64,000 bases of DNA from Tessaracoccus lapidicaptus (GTDB lineage Bacteria; Actinomycetota; Actinomycetes; Propionibacteriales; Propionibacteriaceae), in contig NZ_MBQD01000011.1 in NCBI RefSeq assembly GCF_001693815.1, forward strand, positions 62,001-126,000, read 5' to 3'. The notes below the pieces were generated by a model. That model made no database searches, was not told the DNA's origin, and worked only from the letters and a program-made list of their open reading frames with translations. This document shows, in pieces, positions 41,678 through 51,412 of this stretch. The stretch's first letter is position 1. Each line of letters begins with the position of its first letter. A program made the position numbers and the translations under genes.

Positions 41678-44600
41678 ATGCTCGAAGACGACCTCGAACT
41701 CCTCGCCCACGACTACCTGGGCGAGCTCGGGTGGCGTCCGGTTCACGGCTCCGAGCTCAACGCCCGCCGCGGGTCGGCCGCGGACCCGGTCCTCGTCGTC
41801 GACTTCCGCGCGGCGCTGGCCCGGCTCAACCCGGCGGTGCCCGCGACACTGCTGGACCAGGCCGTCACAGAGATCCTCTCGCCGGCGTCGCAGGACGCCG
41901 CCTCGGAGAACCTGCGCCTCCACGAGCTCATGGTGCACGGCTACCGCGGGGTCAGCTGGCTGGAGCCCGACGGCACCGAGCGCACGCCCACGCTGCGGCT
42001 GATCGACCCCGACCCGTCGGCCAACGACTGGCTGGCCGCTCGCCAGGTGATCGTCCGCGACCGCGACGCCCACCGTCGCTTCGACCTCGTCCTCTACTGC
42101 AACGGCCTCCCCGTCGGCATCGTCGAGCTGAAGAACGCCGGTGACCAGTCCGCCACAGTCGCGACGGCGCACGCCCAGCTCGCCACCTACCTGCGCGAGT
42201 TCCCGATGGCCTTCCGCGCGTGCGTGGTCACGCTCCTCAGCGACGGCGTGGTGGCCAAGTACGGCAACCCGTTCGCCCCGCTCAACCACTACGCCGAGTG
42301 GAACGTCGACGACGACGGCCTCCCGCTCGCCGACCAGGCGCCCGCGCTCGAATCGCTGCTCGACGGCGTGGCCAACCTGGAGCGCTTCGGCCAGCTGATG
42401 CGCAACTTCACCGCCTTCGCGGAGGGGGAGGGCCGCATCCTCAAGCGCACCGCCAAACCGCACCAGTACTTCGCCGTCACCAAAGCCGTCGGCCGCACAG
42501 TCCAAGCCGTCGAGAGCGACGGCAAGGCCGGCGTCGTGTGGCACACGCAAGGCTCCGGCAAGTCGCTGGAGATGGAGTTCTACACCAACCTCCTCCTGCG
42601 CACCCCCCGGCTGCAGAACCCCACCGTCGTGGTGGTCACCGACCGCACCGAGCTCGACGGTCAGCTCTTCGACGGCTTCGCCGCCTCCAAGCTGTTCCCC
42701 GAGAAGCCGGAGCAGGTCTACACCCGCGAGGCTTTGCGCACCGCGCTCACCGAGCGCAACTCCGGCGGCATCCTGTTCACCACCCTGCAGAAGTTCGGCC
42801 GCACCCAGCAGGAGCGCGAGGCCGGGCGCGAGCACCCGCTGCTGTCGGGGCGCCGCAACATCGTGGTCATCGTCGACGAGGCGCACCGCAGCCACTACGA
42901 CGACCTCGACGGCTACGCCCGCCACCTCGCCGACGCCCTCCCCAACGCCACGCTCATCGCGTTCACCGGCACGCCCATCAGCTTCACCGACCGCAATACG
43001 CGTGAGGTGTTCGGCGACTACATCGACATCTACGACCTCACCCGAGCCGTCGCCGACGGCGCCACGGTGCCCGTCTACTACGAGCCGCGGCTCGTCACCG
43101 TCGGGTTCGACGACGGCGTCACCGCCGAGCAGCTCGACGCGGCAGCCGACGAGCTCACCCGCGACCTCGACGAGACCGAGCGCGAGCAGGTCGAGCGGTC
43201 CGTGGCAGTCATCAACTCCATCTACGGCGCGCCCGAGCGGCTGCGCACGCTGGCGGCGGACATCGTCGAGCACTGGGAGAAGCGCCGGGCCCGGATGTAC
43301 CCGGAGATCGAGGGGCCGGGCAAGGGCCTCATCGTGTGCGCGACCCGCGAGATTGCAGCCAACCTGTACTCGGCCATCGTCGCGCTGCGGCCGGACTGGC
43401 ACTCGGATGCCATCGACGGCGGCCGCATCAAGGTGGTCTACTCGGGCACCGCTTCGGACCAGCCCCCGATTAGCGACCACGTCCGCCGCGAGTCCGAGAA
43501 CAAGGTGATCAAGAAGCGGCTCGCCACCGCCGAGGACCCGCTGGAGCTGGTCATCGTCAAGGACATGATGCTTACCGGCTACGACTCGCCGCCGCTGCAC
43601 ACCCTCTACCTCGACCGCCCACTCAAGGGCGCGCTGCTCATGCAGACCCTCGCCCGGGTGAACCGCACGTTCCGCGGGAAGTCCGCTGGTTTGCTGGTGG
43701 CCTACGCCCCGCTCACCGACAACCTCGCTCACGCCTTGGCCGAGTACACCCTCTCGGACCAGCGCGAAAGGCCGATGGGGCGCGACGTCGGCGAGGCGGT
43801 CGAGCTGGCGCGGGCCCTCGTCGAGCAACTCCGCGACCTGGTCCGGCCCGTGAACTGGAGGGCCAAGCTCGGCACACCTAGAGGCTGGATGGACGCGGCC
43901 CGGCTGCTGACGGCCTGGCTGCGGGACCCGCGGAATCCGGGGAACCGCGTGGCGGAGGGGCACGCGACGCTCACCGACAGGTACCGGCACCTCACCACGC
44001 AGCTCGGCCGCGCGTGGGCGCTCTCGGCCGGTGCGGACAACCTCGCCGACATCGCCGACGAGGTCCGGTTCTACGTCGAGGTGCGCGCCTGGGTGGCGAA
44101 GCTGGATGCCGCAGAGAGGGAGGCGGACGGGCGGCCGGTGCCCGAGGAGGTGGCACGGGCGCTGCTTGCCGTCGTCGAGGACTCCACCGACTCGCGCGAC
44201 GTCATCGACATCTATCAGATGGCGCAGATCACCCCGCCAGACTTCGACCATCTGGCGCCGTCGGTGCTGGAAGAGGCGCAGGCGTCGCAGAACCCGCAGC
44301 TGGCGATCGAGGCGTTGCGTGCCGCGCTGCTCCTGGAGGCGGCGCGCGTGTCGGGCCGGAACCTGGTGCGGCAGCAGACGTTCGGCGACCGAGTGGCAGA
44401 CGTGATCAACCGTTACACCAACGGGCAGCTGACGTCCGCTGAGGTGCTTCTGGAGCTGTGGCGGACAGCGGAGGAGATCGCGTCGGAGGCGCGGCGGGGC
44501 GAGCAGTTCGACCCTCCGCTCGGCACCGACGAGCTGGCCGTCTACGACGCCGTCGCAGCCAACGACTCCGCCATGGAGGTGCTGGGGCAGCCGGTGCTGG

Positions 44601-44794
44601 GGCAGATCGCTCGCGAGCTCGTGGAGATGCTCAGGCGCGACGCGAAGACGGACTGGACGGTGCGCGACGACGTGCGCGCCTCGATCCGGGCCAAGATCAA
44701 GCGGCTGCTGCGCAAGTACAAGTATCCGCCGGACCGCTCCGAGGAGGCGGTGAAGCTGGTGGTGCAGCAGATGGAGGTGCTGTCGCGGGGATAA
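41678..44794 (+). CDS. hsdR: Type I restriction enzyme subunit HsdR
   Basis: Motor and nuclease subunit of the type I complex. The 1038-residue protein has the PD-(D/E)xK nuclease (FDLVLYCNGLPVGIVELKN, about 135-153), RecA-like domains with TQGSGKSLEM (about 290), DEAH (about 400-403) and FTGTPIS (about 430), and the C-terminal helical domain that docks on HsdM/S. A CAGACT hexamer 7 nt before the ATG suggests its own leaderless promoter. It is separated from hsdMS by about 3.6 kb of toxin-antitoxin and other genes. Confidence 0.95.
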   Translation: MLEDDLELLAHDYLGELGWRPVHGSELNARRGSAADPVLVVDFRAALARLNPAVPATLLDQAVTEILSPASQDAASENLRLHELMVHGYRGVSWLEPDGTERTPTLRLIDPDPSANDWLAARQVIVRDRDAHRRFDLVLYCNGLPVGIVELKNAGDQSATVATAHAQLATYLREFPMAFRACVVTLLSDGVVAKYGNPFAPLNHYAEWNVDDDGLPLADQAPALESLLDGVANLERFGQLMRNFTAFAEGEGRILKRTAKPHQYFAVTKAVGRTVQAVESDGKAGVVWHTQGSGKSLEMEFYTNLLLRTPRLQNPTVVVVTDRTELDGQLFDGFAASKLFPEKPEQVYTREALRTALTERNSGGILFTTLQKFGRTQQEREAGREHPLLSGRRNIVVIVDEAHRSHYDDLDGYARHLADALPNATLIAFTGTPISFTDRNTREVFGDYIDIYDLTRAVADGATVPVYYEPRLVTVGFDDGVTAEQLDAAADELTRDLDETEREQVERSVAVINSIYGAPERLRTLAADIVEHWEKRRARMYPEIEGPGKGLIVCATREIAANLYSAIVALRPDWHSDAIDGGRIKVVYSGTASDQPPISDHVRRESENKVIKKRLATAEDPLELVIVKDMMLTGYDSPPLHTLYLDRPLKGALLMQTLARVNRTFRGKSAGLLVAYAPLTDNLAHALAEYTLSDQRERPMGRDVGEAVELARALVEQLRDLVRPVNWRAKLGTPRGWMDAARLLTAWLRDPRNPGNRVAEGHATLTDRYRHLTTQLGRAWALSAGADNLADIADEVRFYVEVRAWVAKLDAAEREADGRPVPEEVARALLAVVEDSTDSRDVIDIYQMAQITPPDFDHLAPSVLEEAQASQNPQLAIEALRAALLLEAARVSGRNLVRQQTFGDRVADVINRYTNGQLTSAEVLLELWRTAEEIASEARRGEQFDPPLGTDELAVYDAVAANDSAMEVLGQPVLGQIARELVEMLRRDAKTDWTVRDDVRASIRAKIKRLLRKYKYPPDRSEEAVKLVVQQMEVLSRG

Positions 44795-44806
44795 ACTCGC
44801 CGGCAC

Positions 44807-44880
44807 GCCCTCGTGGCCCAATCGGTAGAGGCAGGCGGCTTAAACCCGCTTCAGTACGGGTTCGAATCCCGTCGGGGGCA
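44807..44880 (+). tRNA. tRNA with UAA anticodon (Leu by anticodon), short variable loop
   Basis: A 74-nt cloverleaf: acceptor arm GCCCTCG/CGGGGGC, a D-arm with 3-bp stem GCC/GGC and loop containing GGTAGA, anticodon stem GGCGG/CCGCT with loop CTTAAAC (anticodon TAA), variable loop of only about 5 nt (TCAGT), and T-arm ACGGG TTCGAAT CCCGT. CCA is not encoded (A then CCT). A UAA anticodon reads UUA, a leucine codon, but leucine tRNAs normally have a long variable arm. The D-arm looks like a class II tRNA. It lies 12 nt after hsdR and 2 nt from the next convergent gene. Confidence 0.85.
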
Positions 44881-44882
44881 CC

Positions 44883-46301
44883 TCAGTCCGCGACGTCGAG
44901 GTCCTCCGGGTCCACGCCGTCGGCGAGCAGGCTCACCACCTCGCCGTACCGCGGCACCACCGCCACCCAGTCGAGCTCATCCGCTATCCGCCGTGCGAAG
45001 GTCTCGGCCACCTCCGGTTCGCCGTGCGTCACGAAGACCGTCTCCGGAGCGGGCCGCAGTGCGCGCAGCCAGTCCATCAGGTCGGACGCGTCTCCGTGGA
45101 CGGAGAACTCGTCGTCGCGGACGATCTCCGCGCGCACCGGCACGTAGTGACCGAAGATCTTCACCTCCCGGGCCCCGCTCTCCAGGGCGCGTCCGCGCGT
45201 GCCCGCAGCCTGGTAGCCCGTCAGGACCACCGCGTGCCGGGCGTCGCCGAGGATCCGACGCAGGTGGTACAGCACCCGCCCGCCCTCGGCCATGCCGGAG
45301 GAGCTGACGATGATCATCGGGTCGCTGCGCTCGTTCAGCCGCCGCGACTCTCCGGCCGTGCGGGCCTCGGTGAGGTCGAGGTCCGAGAAGTCGTCGACCG
45401 TGATGTCGTGGTCGAGTTCGTCCAAGGACTCGTCGCGGTACGCATCCAGCGCTGCCATCGCCATGGGCCCGTCGACCACCACGGGGACCCGGGGGATGCG
45501 CCCCACCCGAGTCAGCTGGACGAGCGCGTGCAGCACGAGTTCGGTGCGGTCGATCGCGAAGGCGGGGATCACGATCTGACCGCCGCGCTCCACGGTTCGG
45601 CGGACGGCTGCGGCGAGGGGCTCGTGCGCCTGCCGCGGCTCGGGGTGCTCGCGGTCGCCGTAGGTGGACTCGCAGACGACGATGTCCGCCCCGGGCGGCG
45701 TCTGGCGGTCCTTGAGGATCGGGTGGTCATGGCGCCCCAGGTCGCCCGAGAACAGCACGCTCCGCTCGCCCATCCGGACGTGGATACTGGCCGAGCCGAG
45801 GATGTGACCGGCGCGTACCCACCGTGCCGTGAGCCCGTGGAGGTCCACGTCGCGGTCCCACGGGACCGCGTGGAACAGGGGAAGGGTGGCCTCGGCGTCC
45901 GCGACCGTGTAGATCGGCCGTGGGTCGGCGTGGCGTGAGTAACCGCCGCGCACGGCGTCGGCCACCGCCTGTTCCTGAAGCTTGCCGGAGTCCCGCAGCA
46001 CGATGGCGGCCAGCCGGATGGTGGCGGGAGTCGCCCAGATCCGCCCTGTGAACCCCGCCGCGACCAGGGCCGGGAGGTACGAGGAGTGGTCGGCGTGTGC
46101 GTGCGTGAGAAGGATGTCGGTGATCGACGACGGGTCGACGGGGAAGTCGTCGCGGTTCTTGAGCCGCCAACGCTTGTCTCCCTGGAACATGCCGGCGTCC
46201 ACGAGGATCCGACGACCGTCCACGGTGATGAGGTACTTCGACCCGGTGACGGTCCCGGCGGCACCGAGGAAGGTCAGGGTCGCGACGTGCGGGGTGCCCA
46301 T
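44883..46301 (-). CDS. MBL-fold/beta-CASP RNA-processing exonuclease-like protein
   Basis: A 472-residue metallo-beta-lactamase/beta-CASP protein of the CPSF-73/Ysh1-like group. It has the motif HAHADH (residues 67-72) for two zinc ions, GHILGSASI, FSGDLGRHDHPI, and the beta-CASP motifs IVSSSGMAEGGR and KIFGHYVPVRAEI, ending in a VTHGEPE segment. These enzymes process or degrade RNA; the specific substrate is unknown. ATG at 46301 has no clear ribosome-binding site. The stop codon is 2 nt from the tRNA end. Confidence 0.9.
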   Translation of the reverse strand: MGTPHVATLTFLGAAGTVTGSKYLITVDGRRILVDAGMFQGDKRWRLKNRDDFPVDPSSITDILLTHAHADHSSYLPALVAAGFTGRIWATPATIRLAAIVLRDSGKLQEQAVADAVRGGYSRHADPRPIYTVADAEATLPLFHAVPWDRDVDLHGLTARWVRAGHILGSASIHVRMGERSVLFSGDLGRHDHPILKDRQTPPGADIVVCESTYGDREHPEPRQAHEPLAAAVRRTVERGGQIVIPAFAIDRTELVLHALVQLTRVGRIPRVPVVVDGPMAMAALDAYRDESLDELDHDITVDDFSDLDLTEARTAGESRRLNERSDPMIIVSSSGMAEGGRVLYHLRRILGDARHAVVLTGYQAAGTRGRALESGAREVKIFGHYVPVRAEIVRDDEFSVHGDASDLMDWLRALRPAPETVFVTHGEPEVAETFARRIADELDWVAVVPRYGEVVSLLADGVDPEDLDVAD

Positions 46302-46428
46302 ACTCGATCGTGGCACGCGGCGGTGGCCCGCGGGCGCGAAGCGACAAGCGCGGATGCTTGGCGCCCTCGGTACCATGGGCAGTGACCAATCTTCCTTCAG
46401 GTGGGGTCACCCAGAAAGAGCACAAGAC

Positions 46429-47253
46429 ATGGCCAATCCGATCATCGGTCGCCCCGACGCCTTCACGCGCGGGGCCGCCCCTCAGCCCCAGCCGGGCTAC
46501 GGGTACGACCAGTACCAGCAGCCTGCCGGGCAGTACCCGCAGCAGGCTCCTTATGCCCCGTACGAGCAGCCGGTCCGCTCCGGCGGCGTGATGACGCTGG
46601 ACGACGTCATCGCCAAGACCGCGATCACGCTGGGCGTGGTCCTCGTCGTCGCCATCGCCACCTTCATGTTCATCCCGACGGCGCTGCTCACGCCGGCGCT
46701 CATCGTCTCCGCGCTCGTCGGCTTCGTGACGGTGCTGTTCGTCGCGGGTCGCGCCAAGCTGCCCGTCGGCGGCGTCCTGTTCTACGCGGTCGTGGAGGGC
46801 ATCTTCGTCGGCGCGTTCTCGTTGCTGTTCGAGATGATGTTCCCGGGCATCGTCGTGTCCGCGGTGCTGGCGACCTTCGTGACGGCCTTCGCCACGCTGG
46901 GCGCCTACAAGTTCTTCAACATCCGGGTCACGGCCAAGTTCCGCAAGGTCGTCACCATCGCGGTCATCTCCATGGCGGGCGTCTTCCTCGTCAACCTGGT
47001 CCTGGCCCTGTTCGGCATCGACCTCGGCCTGCGTTCGGTCGGCCCCGAGGCGGGTCTGCTCTCCATCGGGATCTCGATCCTCGCGGTGGTGCTCGCCGTC
47101 CTCAGCCTCGTCGTCGACTTCGACTCGGTCGAGCGCGGCATCCGAGCCCAGGCCCCGGCTCAGGAGTCGTGGCGCGCGGCCCTCGGCATCACGGTCACCA
47201 TGGTGTGGCTGTACACCGAGATCCTGCGCATCATGAGCTACTTCAGGGACTGA
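46429..47253 (+). CDS. Bax inhibitor-1/YccA-family membrane protein
   Basis: A 274-residue protein with a Pro/Gln/Tyr-rich cytoplasmic N-terminus (about 15-50, [20 protein letters not shown]) and seven membrane helices from about residue 60. The last part contains [40 protein letters not shown], a di-Asp region related to the pH-sensing pair of BI-1 channels. Likely a calcium-leak or membrane-stress protein; function in actinobacteria is undefined. ATG at 46429 follows AGAAAGAG. Confidence 0.87.
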   Translation: MANPIIGRPDAFTRGAAPQPQPGYGYDQYQQPAGQYPQQAPYAPYEQPVRSGGVMTLDDVIAKTAITLGVVLVVAIATFMFIPTALLTPALIVSALVGFVTVLFVAGRAKLPVGGVLFYAVVEGIFVGAFSLLFEMMFPGIVVSAVLATFVTAFATLGAYKFFNIRVTAKFRKVVTIAVISMAGVFLVNLVLALFGIDLGLRSVGPEAGLLSIGISILAVVLAVLSLVVDFDSVERGIRAQAPAQESWRAALGITVTMVWLYTEILRIMSYFRD

Positions 47254-47935
47254 CCGGACGCGACAGCTTCCGGGCGAACTGCGACAGCAACGTCCGGGAG
47301 CTGTTGGTCCAATGCAACCTGCGCCAGTCGCGCACCGGCACCCAGTCGGCCCGCATCGTCGATCCACCCACATCGTGGACGACGGGGTCGCTGGGTGCTT
47401 CGCATATCGCCCCGTAGACGACCCGCAGCGCGTGGAAGTCCTCCAGCCGCCCGGTCAGCGCCCGCCCGACCCAGTGTTCGGACTCGAGCGCCAGCACCCG
47501 GTCGATGACCACGTCCTGGCCGGTCTCCTCGAACACCTCCCGCAGGACGGCGTCCGCGGGGGCCTCGCCCGGGTCCACGCCGCCGCCGGGCAGCGCCCAC
47601 GTCCCCGGAGCCGCCGTGAGCGTGGAGTTCACCGTGCCGAGGATGCCGCGGTCCGACAGCACCAACGCGTAGGCCCCGATGCGTTGATGGCGGTGCGGGG
47701 TCTCCCGCGACGACGCCACGTAGACCGTGTGCCGCTCCGGTGGCCGGTGGTCCGCTGGGGACACCTCGCGGACGAGCCACGTGAAGACGATCTCGTCCCC
47801 ATGCATGGCAGCGGCGAGAGGGCGCAGCGGGATGTAGCCATGGTCGAACATCGTCACCCGAGGGTGCTGGCCATGTTCGACGGCGAAGCTGGCCACTGGC
47901 GCCCCAACCGGGTTGGTGACACCGATGACGCGCAT
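47243..47935 (-). CDS. Nudix hydrolase
   Basis: A 230-residue protein with a complete Nudix box at about residues 118-140 ([14 protein letters not shown] then [10 protein letters not shown]), which binds Mg2+ for pyrophosphate bond cleavage. About 80 residues precede the Nudix fold and have no clear homology; they may set substrate choice. Its 3' end overlaps the convergent BI-1-like gene by 11 nt. Confidence 0.9.
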   Translation of the reverse strand: MRVIGVTNPVGAPVASFAVEHGQHPRVTMFDHGYIPLRPLAAAMHGDEIVFTWLVREVSPADHRPPERHTVYVASSRETPHRHQRIGAYALVLSDRGILGTVNSTLTAAPGTWALPGGGVDPGEAPADAVLREVFEETGQDVVIDRVLALESEHWVGRALTGRLEDFHALRVVYGAICEAPSDPVVHDVGGSTMRADWVPVRDWRRLHWTNSSRTLLSQFARKLSRPVSP

Positions 47936-48030
47936 TCGGCAAGTCTAGACGCTGCTGTCAGACCCTTGATTTCCCCGACGGCGCGGAGCGCCCGGCTAGG
48001 ATGACTGGACGGACCGTAGGGGAGGCAGCC

Positions 48031-48921
48031 ATGGAATTCCGGGACAACGCCCGCATCGACAACGCCAACATCCGCTACGGCGGCGGTGGCGGCGGGCGTC
48101 GCGGCGGACGCGGGCTCGCCGTCGGCGGTGGCCTGGGCGGCCTCATCATCACGCTGCTGCTGCTCGTCTTCGGCGGCGGCAACCTGGGCATCAACCCCGA
48201 CGACATCCTCGGGGGCGGACAGGCGCAGCCGCAGAGCGTCGAGCAGAATCCGGAGTGCCGCACGGGCGCCGACGTGGACGCGAATCCCGACTGCCGCTGG
48301 GCCGCCTACGTCTCGGCCATCGAGGGCTACTGGTCGCAGACGGTCGAGGGCTACCAGAGCGGCACCACCCAGCTGTTCAGCGGACAGGTGAGCACGGCGT
48401 GCGGCACCGGTTCGTCGGAGATGGGCCCCTTCTACTGCCCTGGTGACTACACCGTCTACATCGACACCGAGTTCATGGGCGTCCTCCTCGACCAGCTCGG
48501 CGCGGCAGGCGGGTACGCGGCCGAGGCGTACATCGTGGCCCACGAGTACGGGCACCACATCTCCAACCTGACGGGCACCATGCAGCAGGCCCGCTCCATG
48601 GGCAACGACACCGGACCCACGTCGGGCCAGGTGCGCCTGGAGCTGCAGGCGGACTGCTACGCGGGCGTGTGGTTCGCGAACACGATCAAGGATCCCGAGT
48701 CGCCGATCGAGTCGGTCACCCAGGACGATCTCAACCGCATCGTCGACGCCGCGCGCGCCGTCGGCGACGACCACATCCAGCAGCAGCAGGGCGGCCGCGT
48801 GGTCCCGGAGAGCTGGACCCACGGATCCTCCGAGATGCGCCAGCTGTGGGTGGCCAAGGGCTTCAACAGCGGCGACCCGCGCGTGTGCGACACCTTCTCC
48901 ACCGACGACCTCGGCCAGTGA
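48031..48921 (+). CDS. Neutral zinc metallopeptidase (YpfJ-type)
   Basis: A 296-residue, membrane-anchored peptidase: a short cytoplasmic tail with a Gly/Arg stretch, one membrane helix (about 35-55), and an extracytoplasmic domain with the zinc motif HEYGHH (about 171-176) preceded by VYIDTEFMGVLLDQLGAAGGYAAEAYIVA, and ELQADCYAGVWFA supplying the third ligand. Substrates are unknown. ATG at 48031 follows GGGGAGG. Confidence 0.92.
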   Translation: MEFRDNARIDNANIRYGGGGGGRRGGRGLAVGGGLGGLIITLLLLVFGGGNLGINPDDILGGGQAQPQSVEQNPECRTGADVDANPDCRWAAYVSAIEGYWSQTVEGYQSGTTQLFSGQVSTACGTGSSEMGPFYCPGDYTVYIDTEFMGVLLDQLGAAGGYAAEAYIVAHEYGHHISNLTGTMQQARSMGNDTGPTSGQVRLELQADCYAGVWFANTIKDPESPIESVTQDDLNRIVDAARAVGDDHIQQQQGGRVVPESWTHGSSEMRQLWVAKGFNSGDPRVCDTFSTDDLGQ

Positions 48922-48930
48922 GGCACGCTC

Positions 48931-49920
48931 TCAGCCGATGAGGTCGGTCATGTCCCGGCCCTCGAGGTCGGAGTACGTGACCCGTCCCTGACAGTCGACG
49001 CGCGCCACGGGAGCGGACCGCCCCAGGCTCATGTCGACGACGACGTCGCACTGCTCGTCCGGTGAGCGCTGCGCCCGGGCGACCGCCTGGGCCAAGGCGG
49101 CGGCGTCGATGGCGGACGGGTCGAACGGGGTCAGCGTGGGCGTCTCGGTGCGGCGGGTCTCGAACAGCGGCACGGCCCCGACCCGGGCGCGGTTGAGGAC
49201 GAGGCCCGGGTCCGTGTCGGGCAGGTCCGCCCAATAACCCCGGGTCGCATTGAACCCGACGGCGTACGCCTCGGTGGCGTCGCCGATGACCTCGGACAGG
49301 CCGGCGGCGATGTCGGCGACGCCGGTCATCCCGAGCACGGCGACGGCGGTGCCGTCGGGGCGGAAGAAGACGGTCTCCGACTCGGGCCGCGACGTCACCG
49401 TCATCAGCACCTGGCCCTCGCGGTAATCCACCACCTGCAGGACGAGATCGCCCCGGACGCCGCGGAGGTCGGCGACGTCGAACATGCGCCCCACGGAGTC
49501 GAGGGGGAAGTCGGCCGGATCGAAGGTGGCCTGTTCGAAGTACTGCACGTCCGAGTCGGCGCGGTCGATGACTCCGTCGCGCCACTGGTAGGTCACGACC
49601 GAGCGGTCCGGGCGCACCGCGCTCAGGGTGGCGGTCTCCGTCGTGACGTCCACCTTCAGCACCGGCAGCCCCCCGGCCACGCGATGCAGCTCGGCCACGA
49701 CGTCAGCGGCCGCCCCGTCGACCAGCCGGCCGGTGATGGGGTGATCCAGCGGCAGCTCGTCGTCGGGGACGGGGCTCGCCGTGGCAGAGGGCAGGGCGGG
49801 TGCCGACGTCGTCGGCGGGCCCGGCTCGACGGAGGAGGATCCCGTCACGCCGGGGGCGGGGGAAGTGCAGCCTGTCGCCAGGACGGCGAGCGCCACGAGC
49901 CCGGTCCGCCACTTGGTCAT
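48931..49920 (-). CDS. Lipoprotein of unknown function
   Basis: Not recognised. The 329-residue protein has a lipoprotein signal with lipobox LATGC (Cys18), a Ser/Pro/Thr linker (about 20-50) and a globular region with repeated beta-strand patterns (VVTYQWRDGVIDRADSDVQYFEQATFDP and GRVTYSDLEGRDM). The pattern resembles actinobacterial lipoproteins that carry PepSY-like or Tlde-type folds, but I cannot assign one. It converges on the metallopeptidase gene with 9 nt between stops. Confidence 0.8.
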   Translation of the reverse strand: MTKWRTGLVALAVLATGCTSPAPGVTGSSSVEPGPPTTSAPALPSATASPVPDDELPLDHPITGRLVDGAAADVVAELHRVAGGLPVLKVDVTTETATLSAVRPDRSVVTYQWRDGVIDRADSDVQYFEQATFDPADFPLDSVGRMFDVADLRGVRGDLVLQVVDYREGQVLMTVTSRPESETVFFRPDGTAVAVLGMTGVADIAAGLSEVIGDATEAYAVGFNATRGYWADLPDTDPGLVLNRARVGAVPLFETRRTETPTLTPFDPSAIDAAALAQAVARAQRSPDEQCDVVVDMSLGRSAPVARVDCQGRVTYSDLEGRDMTDLIG

Positions 49921-49956
49921 TGCGCCAGTGTAGGAGGCGCGACGGCCAGGCAGCGA

Positions 49957-50622
49957 TCAGGGCCGGGGGCCGCACGCCACGCCGGTGGCGTGCACGGGGC
50001 AGTAGCCGTGGGGGTTCTTGTGCAGGTACTGCTGATGCTCGACCTCGGCGAAGTAGAACGTCTGGCCGGGCGTGATCTCCGTGGTGATCTCACCGTAGCC
50101 GGCGGCACTCAGGTTCTCCTGGAACTCGCCGCGCGTGCGCTCGGCAGCCGCCCTCTGCTCCTCGTCCACCGGGAAGACAGCGGAGCGGTACTGCGTGCCG
50201 ATGTCGTTGCCTTGTCGGTTGAGCTGCGTCGGGTCGTGGTTCTCCCAGAACAGGCGCAGCAACTCCTCGTAGGAGACGCGCTGCGGATCGAACACCACCT
50301 GCACAGTCTCCGTGTGGCCCGTCCTGCCGGTGCACGTCTCCCGGTAGGTGGGGTTCGGCGTGAAGCCGCCCATGAAGCCCGCCGCCGTGTTGACCACGCC
50401 GTCGGTCTCCCAGAACAGTCGCTCGACCCCCCAATAACAGCCCAGCGCGAAGTAGGCCACCTCGGCGCCGGGCGGGACCTCGTCCAGGGGGAGGCCGAGC
50501 ACCTCGTGGACCGGCATCGGGGCGAGCACGGGCTGGGAGCGGCCGGGCAGCGCGTCTGCGGCGGACACCATCTGGGGTGCGGCCATCCGGGAGTTCAGCC
50601 AGGCGAGGACGTCGATATCCAT
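49957..50622 (-). CDS. msrA: Peptide methionine sulfoxide reductase MsrA
   Basis: Repairs oxidised methionine (S-sulfoxide). The 221-residue protein carries the catalytic GCYWG (Cys62), the conserved TGRTGHTETV, FWENHDPTQLNRQGNDIGTQYRS, and a C-terminal FAEVEHQQYLHKNPHGYCPVHATGVAC with resolving Cys residues. The N-terminal extension of about 50 residues is typical of the long actinobacterial form. The start is ATG 50622. Confidence 0.96.
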   Translation of the reverse strand: MDIDVLAWLNSRMAAPQMVSAADALPGRSQPVLAPMPVHEVLGLPLDEVPPGAEVAYFALGCYWGVERLFWETDGVVNTAAGFMGGFTPNPTYRETCTGRTGHTETVQVVFDPQRVSYEELLRLFWENHDPTQLNRQGNDIGTQYRSAVFPVDEEQRAAAERTRGEFQENLSAAGYGEITTEITPGQTFYFAEVEHQQYLHKNPHGYCPVHATGVACGPRP

Positions 50623-50652
50623 ACCCGCGATGCTAACCGGGGAGGGCAAACC

Positions 50653-51330
50653 TCAGGCGGGCAGCTGCCAGTCGATGGGTGCTGCCCCCCGCTCATCGAG
50701 CAGCCGGTTGGTCTGGCTGAAGGGCCGGGACCCGTAGAAGCCGTTGCGGGCGGACAGGGGCGAGGGATGGGCGCTGGCGATCACTGGGACGGAGCCCAGC
50801 ATCGGCCGCGCGGTCTGGGCGTCGCGGCCCCAGAGGATGGCGACGAGGGGCCCGCCGCGCTTCGCGAGGGCCTCGACGGCGCAGGCCGTCACCTCCTCCC
50901 ATCCCTTGCCGCGGTGCGACGCGGGCGCGCCCGGGCGGACGGTGAGGACCCGGTTGAGCAGCAGCACGCCCTGGTCGAACCAGTGGGTGAGATCCCCGTG
51001 CTGGGCCGGCTCGATGCCCAGGTCGGACTTGAGCTCGCGGTAGATGTTGACGAGGCTCCCGGGCAGCGGCCGCACGTCGGGGGCCACGGAGAACGACAAG
51101 CCCACCGGATGGCCGGGCGTGGGGTAGGGGTCCTGGCCCAGGATGAGGACCCGCACGTCGGCCAGCGGGAGAGAGAATGCCCGGAGGATGTGGTCGCCGG
51201 CCGGCAGGTAACCGTGACCGGCCGCGAGCTCCTCCCGCAGAAAGGCACCCATCGCGCTGATCCGATCCTCGACGGGCGCGAGGGCCTCGGCCCAGTCGGG
51301 AGCGACGAGGTCGGTGAGCGGCTTCGGCAT
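50653..51330 (-). CDS. ung: Uracil-DNA glycosylase
   Basis: Removes uracil from DNA at the start of base-excision repair. The 225-residue family 1 enzyme has the water-activating [17 protein letters not shown] (Asp67), [20 protein letters not shown], and the leucine loop [18 protein letters not shown] with catalytic His. ATG at 51330 is used; the frame is open upstream but without homology. Confidence 0.96.
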   Translation of the reverse strand: MPKPLTDLVAPDWAEALAPVEDRISAMGAFLREELAAGHGYLPAGDHILRAFSLPLADVRVLILGQDPYPTPGHPVGLSFSVAPDVRPLPGSLVNIYRELKSDLGIEPAQHGDLTHWFDQGVLLLNRVLTVRPGAPASHRGKGWEEVTACAVEALAKRGGPLVAILWGRDAQTARPMLGSVPVIASAHPSPLSARNGFYGSRPFSQTNRLLDERGAAPIDWQLPA

Positions 51331-51412
51331 GGCCACACTCTGGCACAGGCGCGGCCGGGGCGGAACCCTCAGGGTCGTCCCGGACAACACCCGGGAGAAT
51401 GGAAAGCGCGTC

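Noticed and set aside
41669-44821. Open frame of over 1000 codons on the minus strand opposite hsdR
   Set aside because: Low-complexity Val/Asp/Gly/Arg-rich product typical of an antisense shadow in GC-rich DNA; hsdR has all its motifs on the plus strand.
44859-44880. tRNA 3' end as one half of an att site for the island
   Set aside because: By eye I found no second copy of this sequence near the left end of the island (around 31000) or elsewhere in the window; kept only as something to test.
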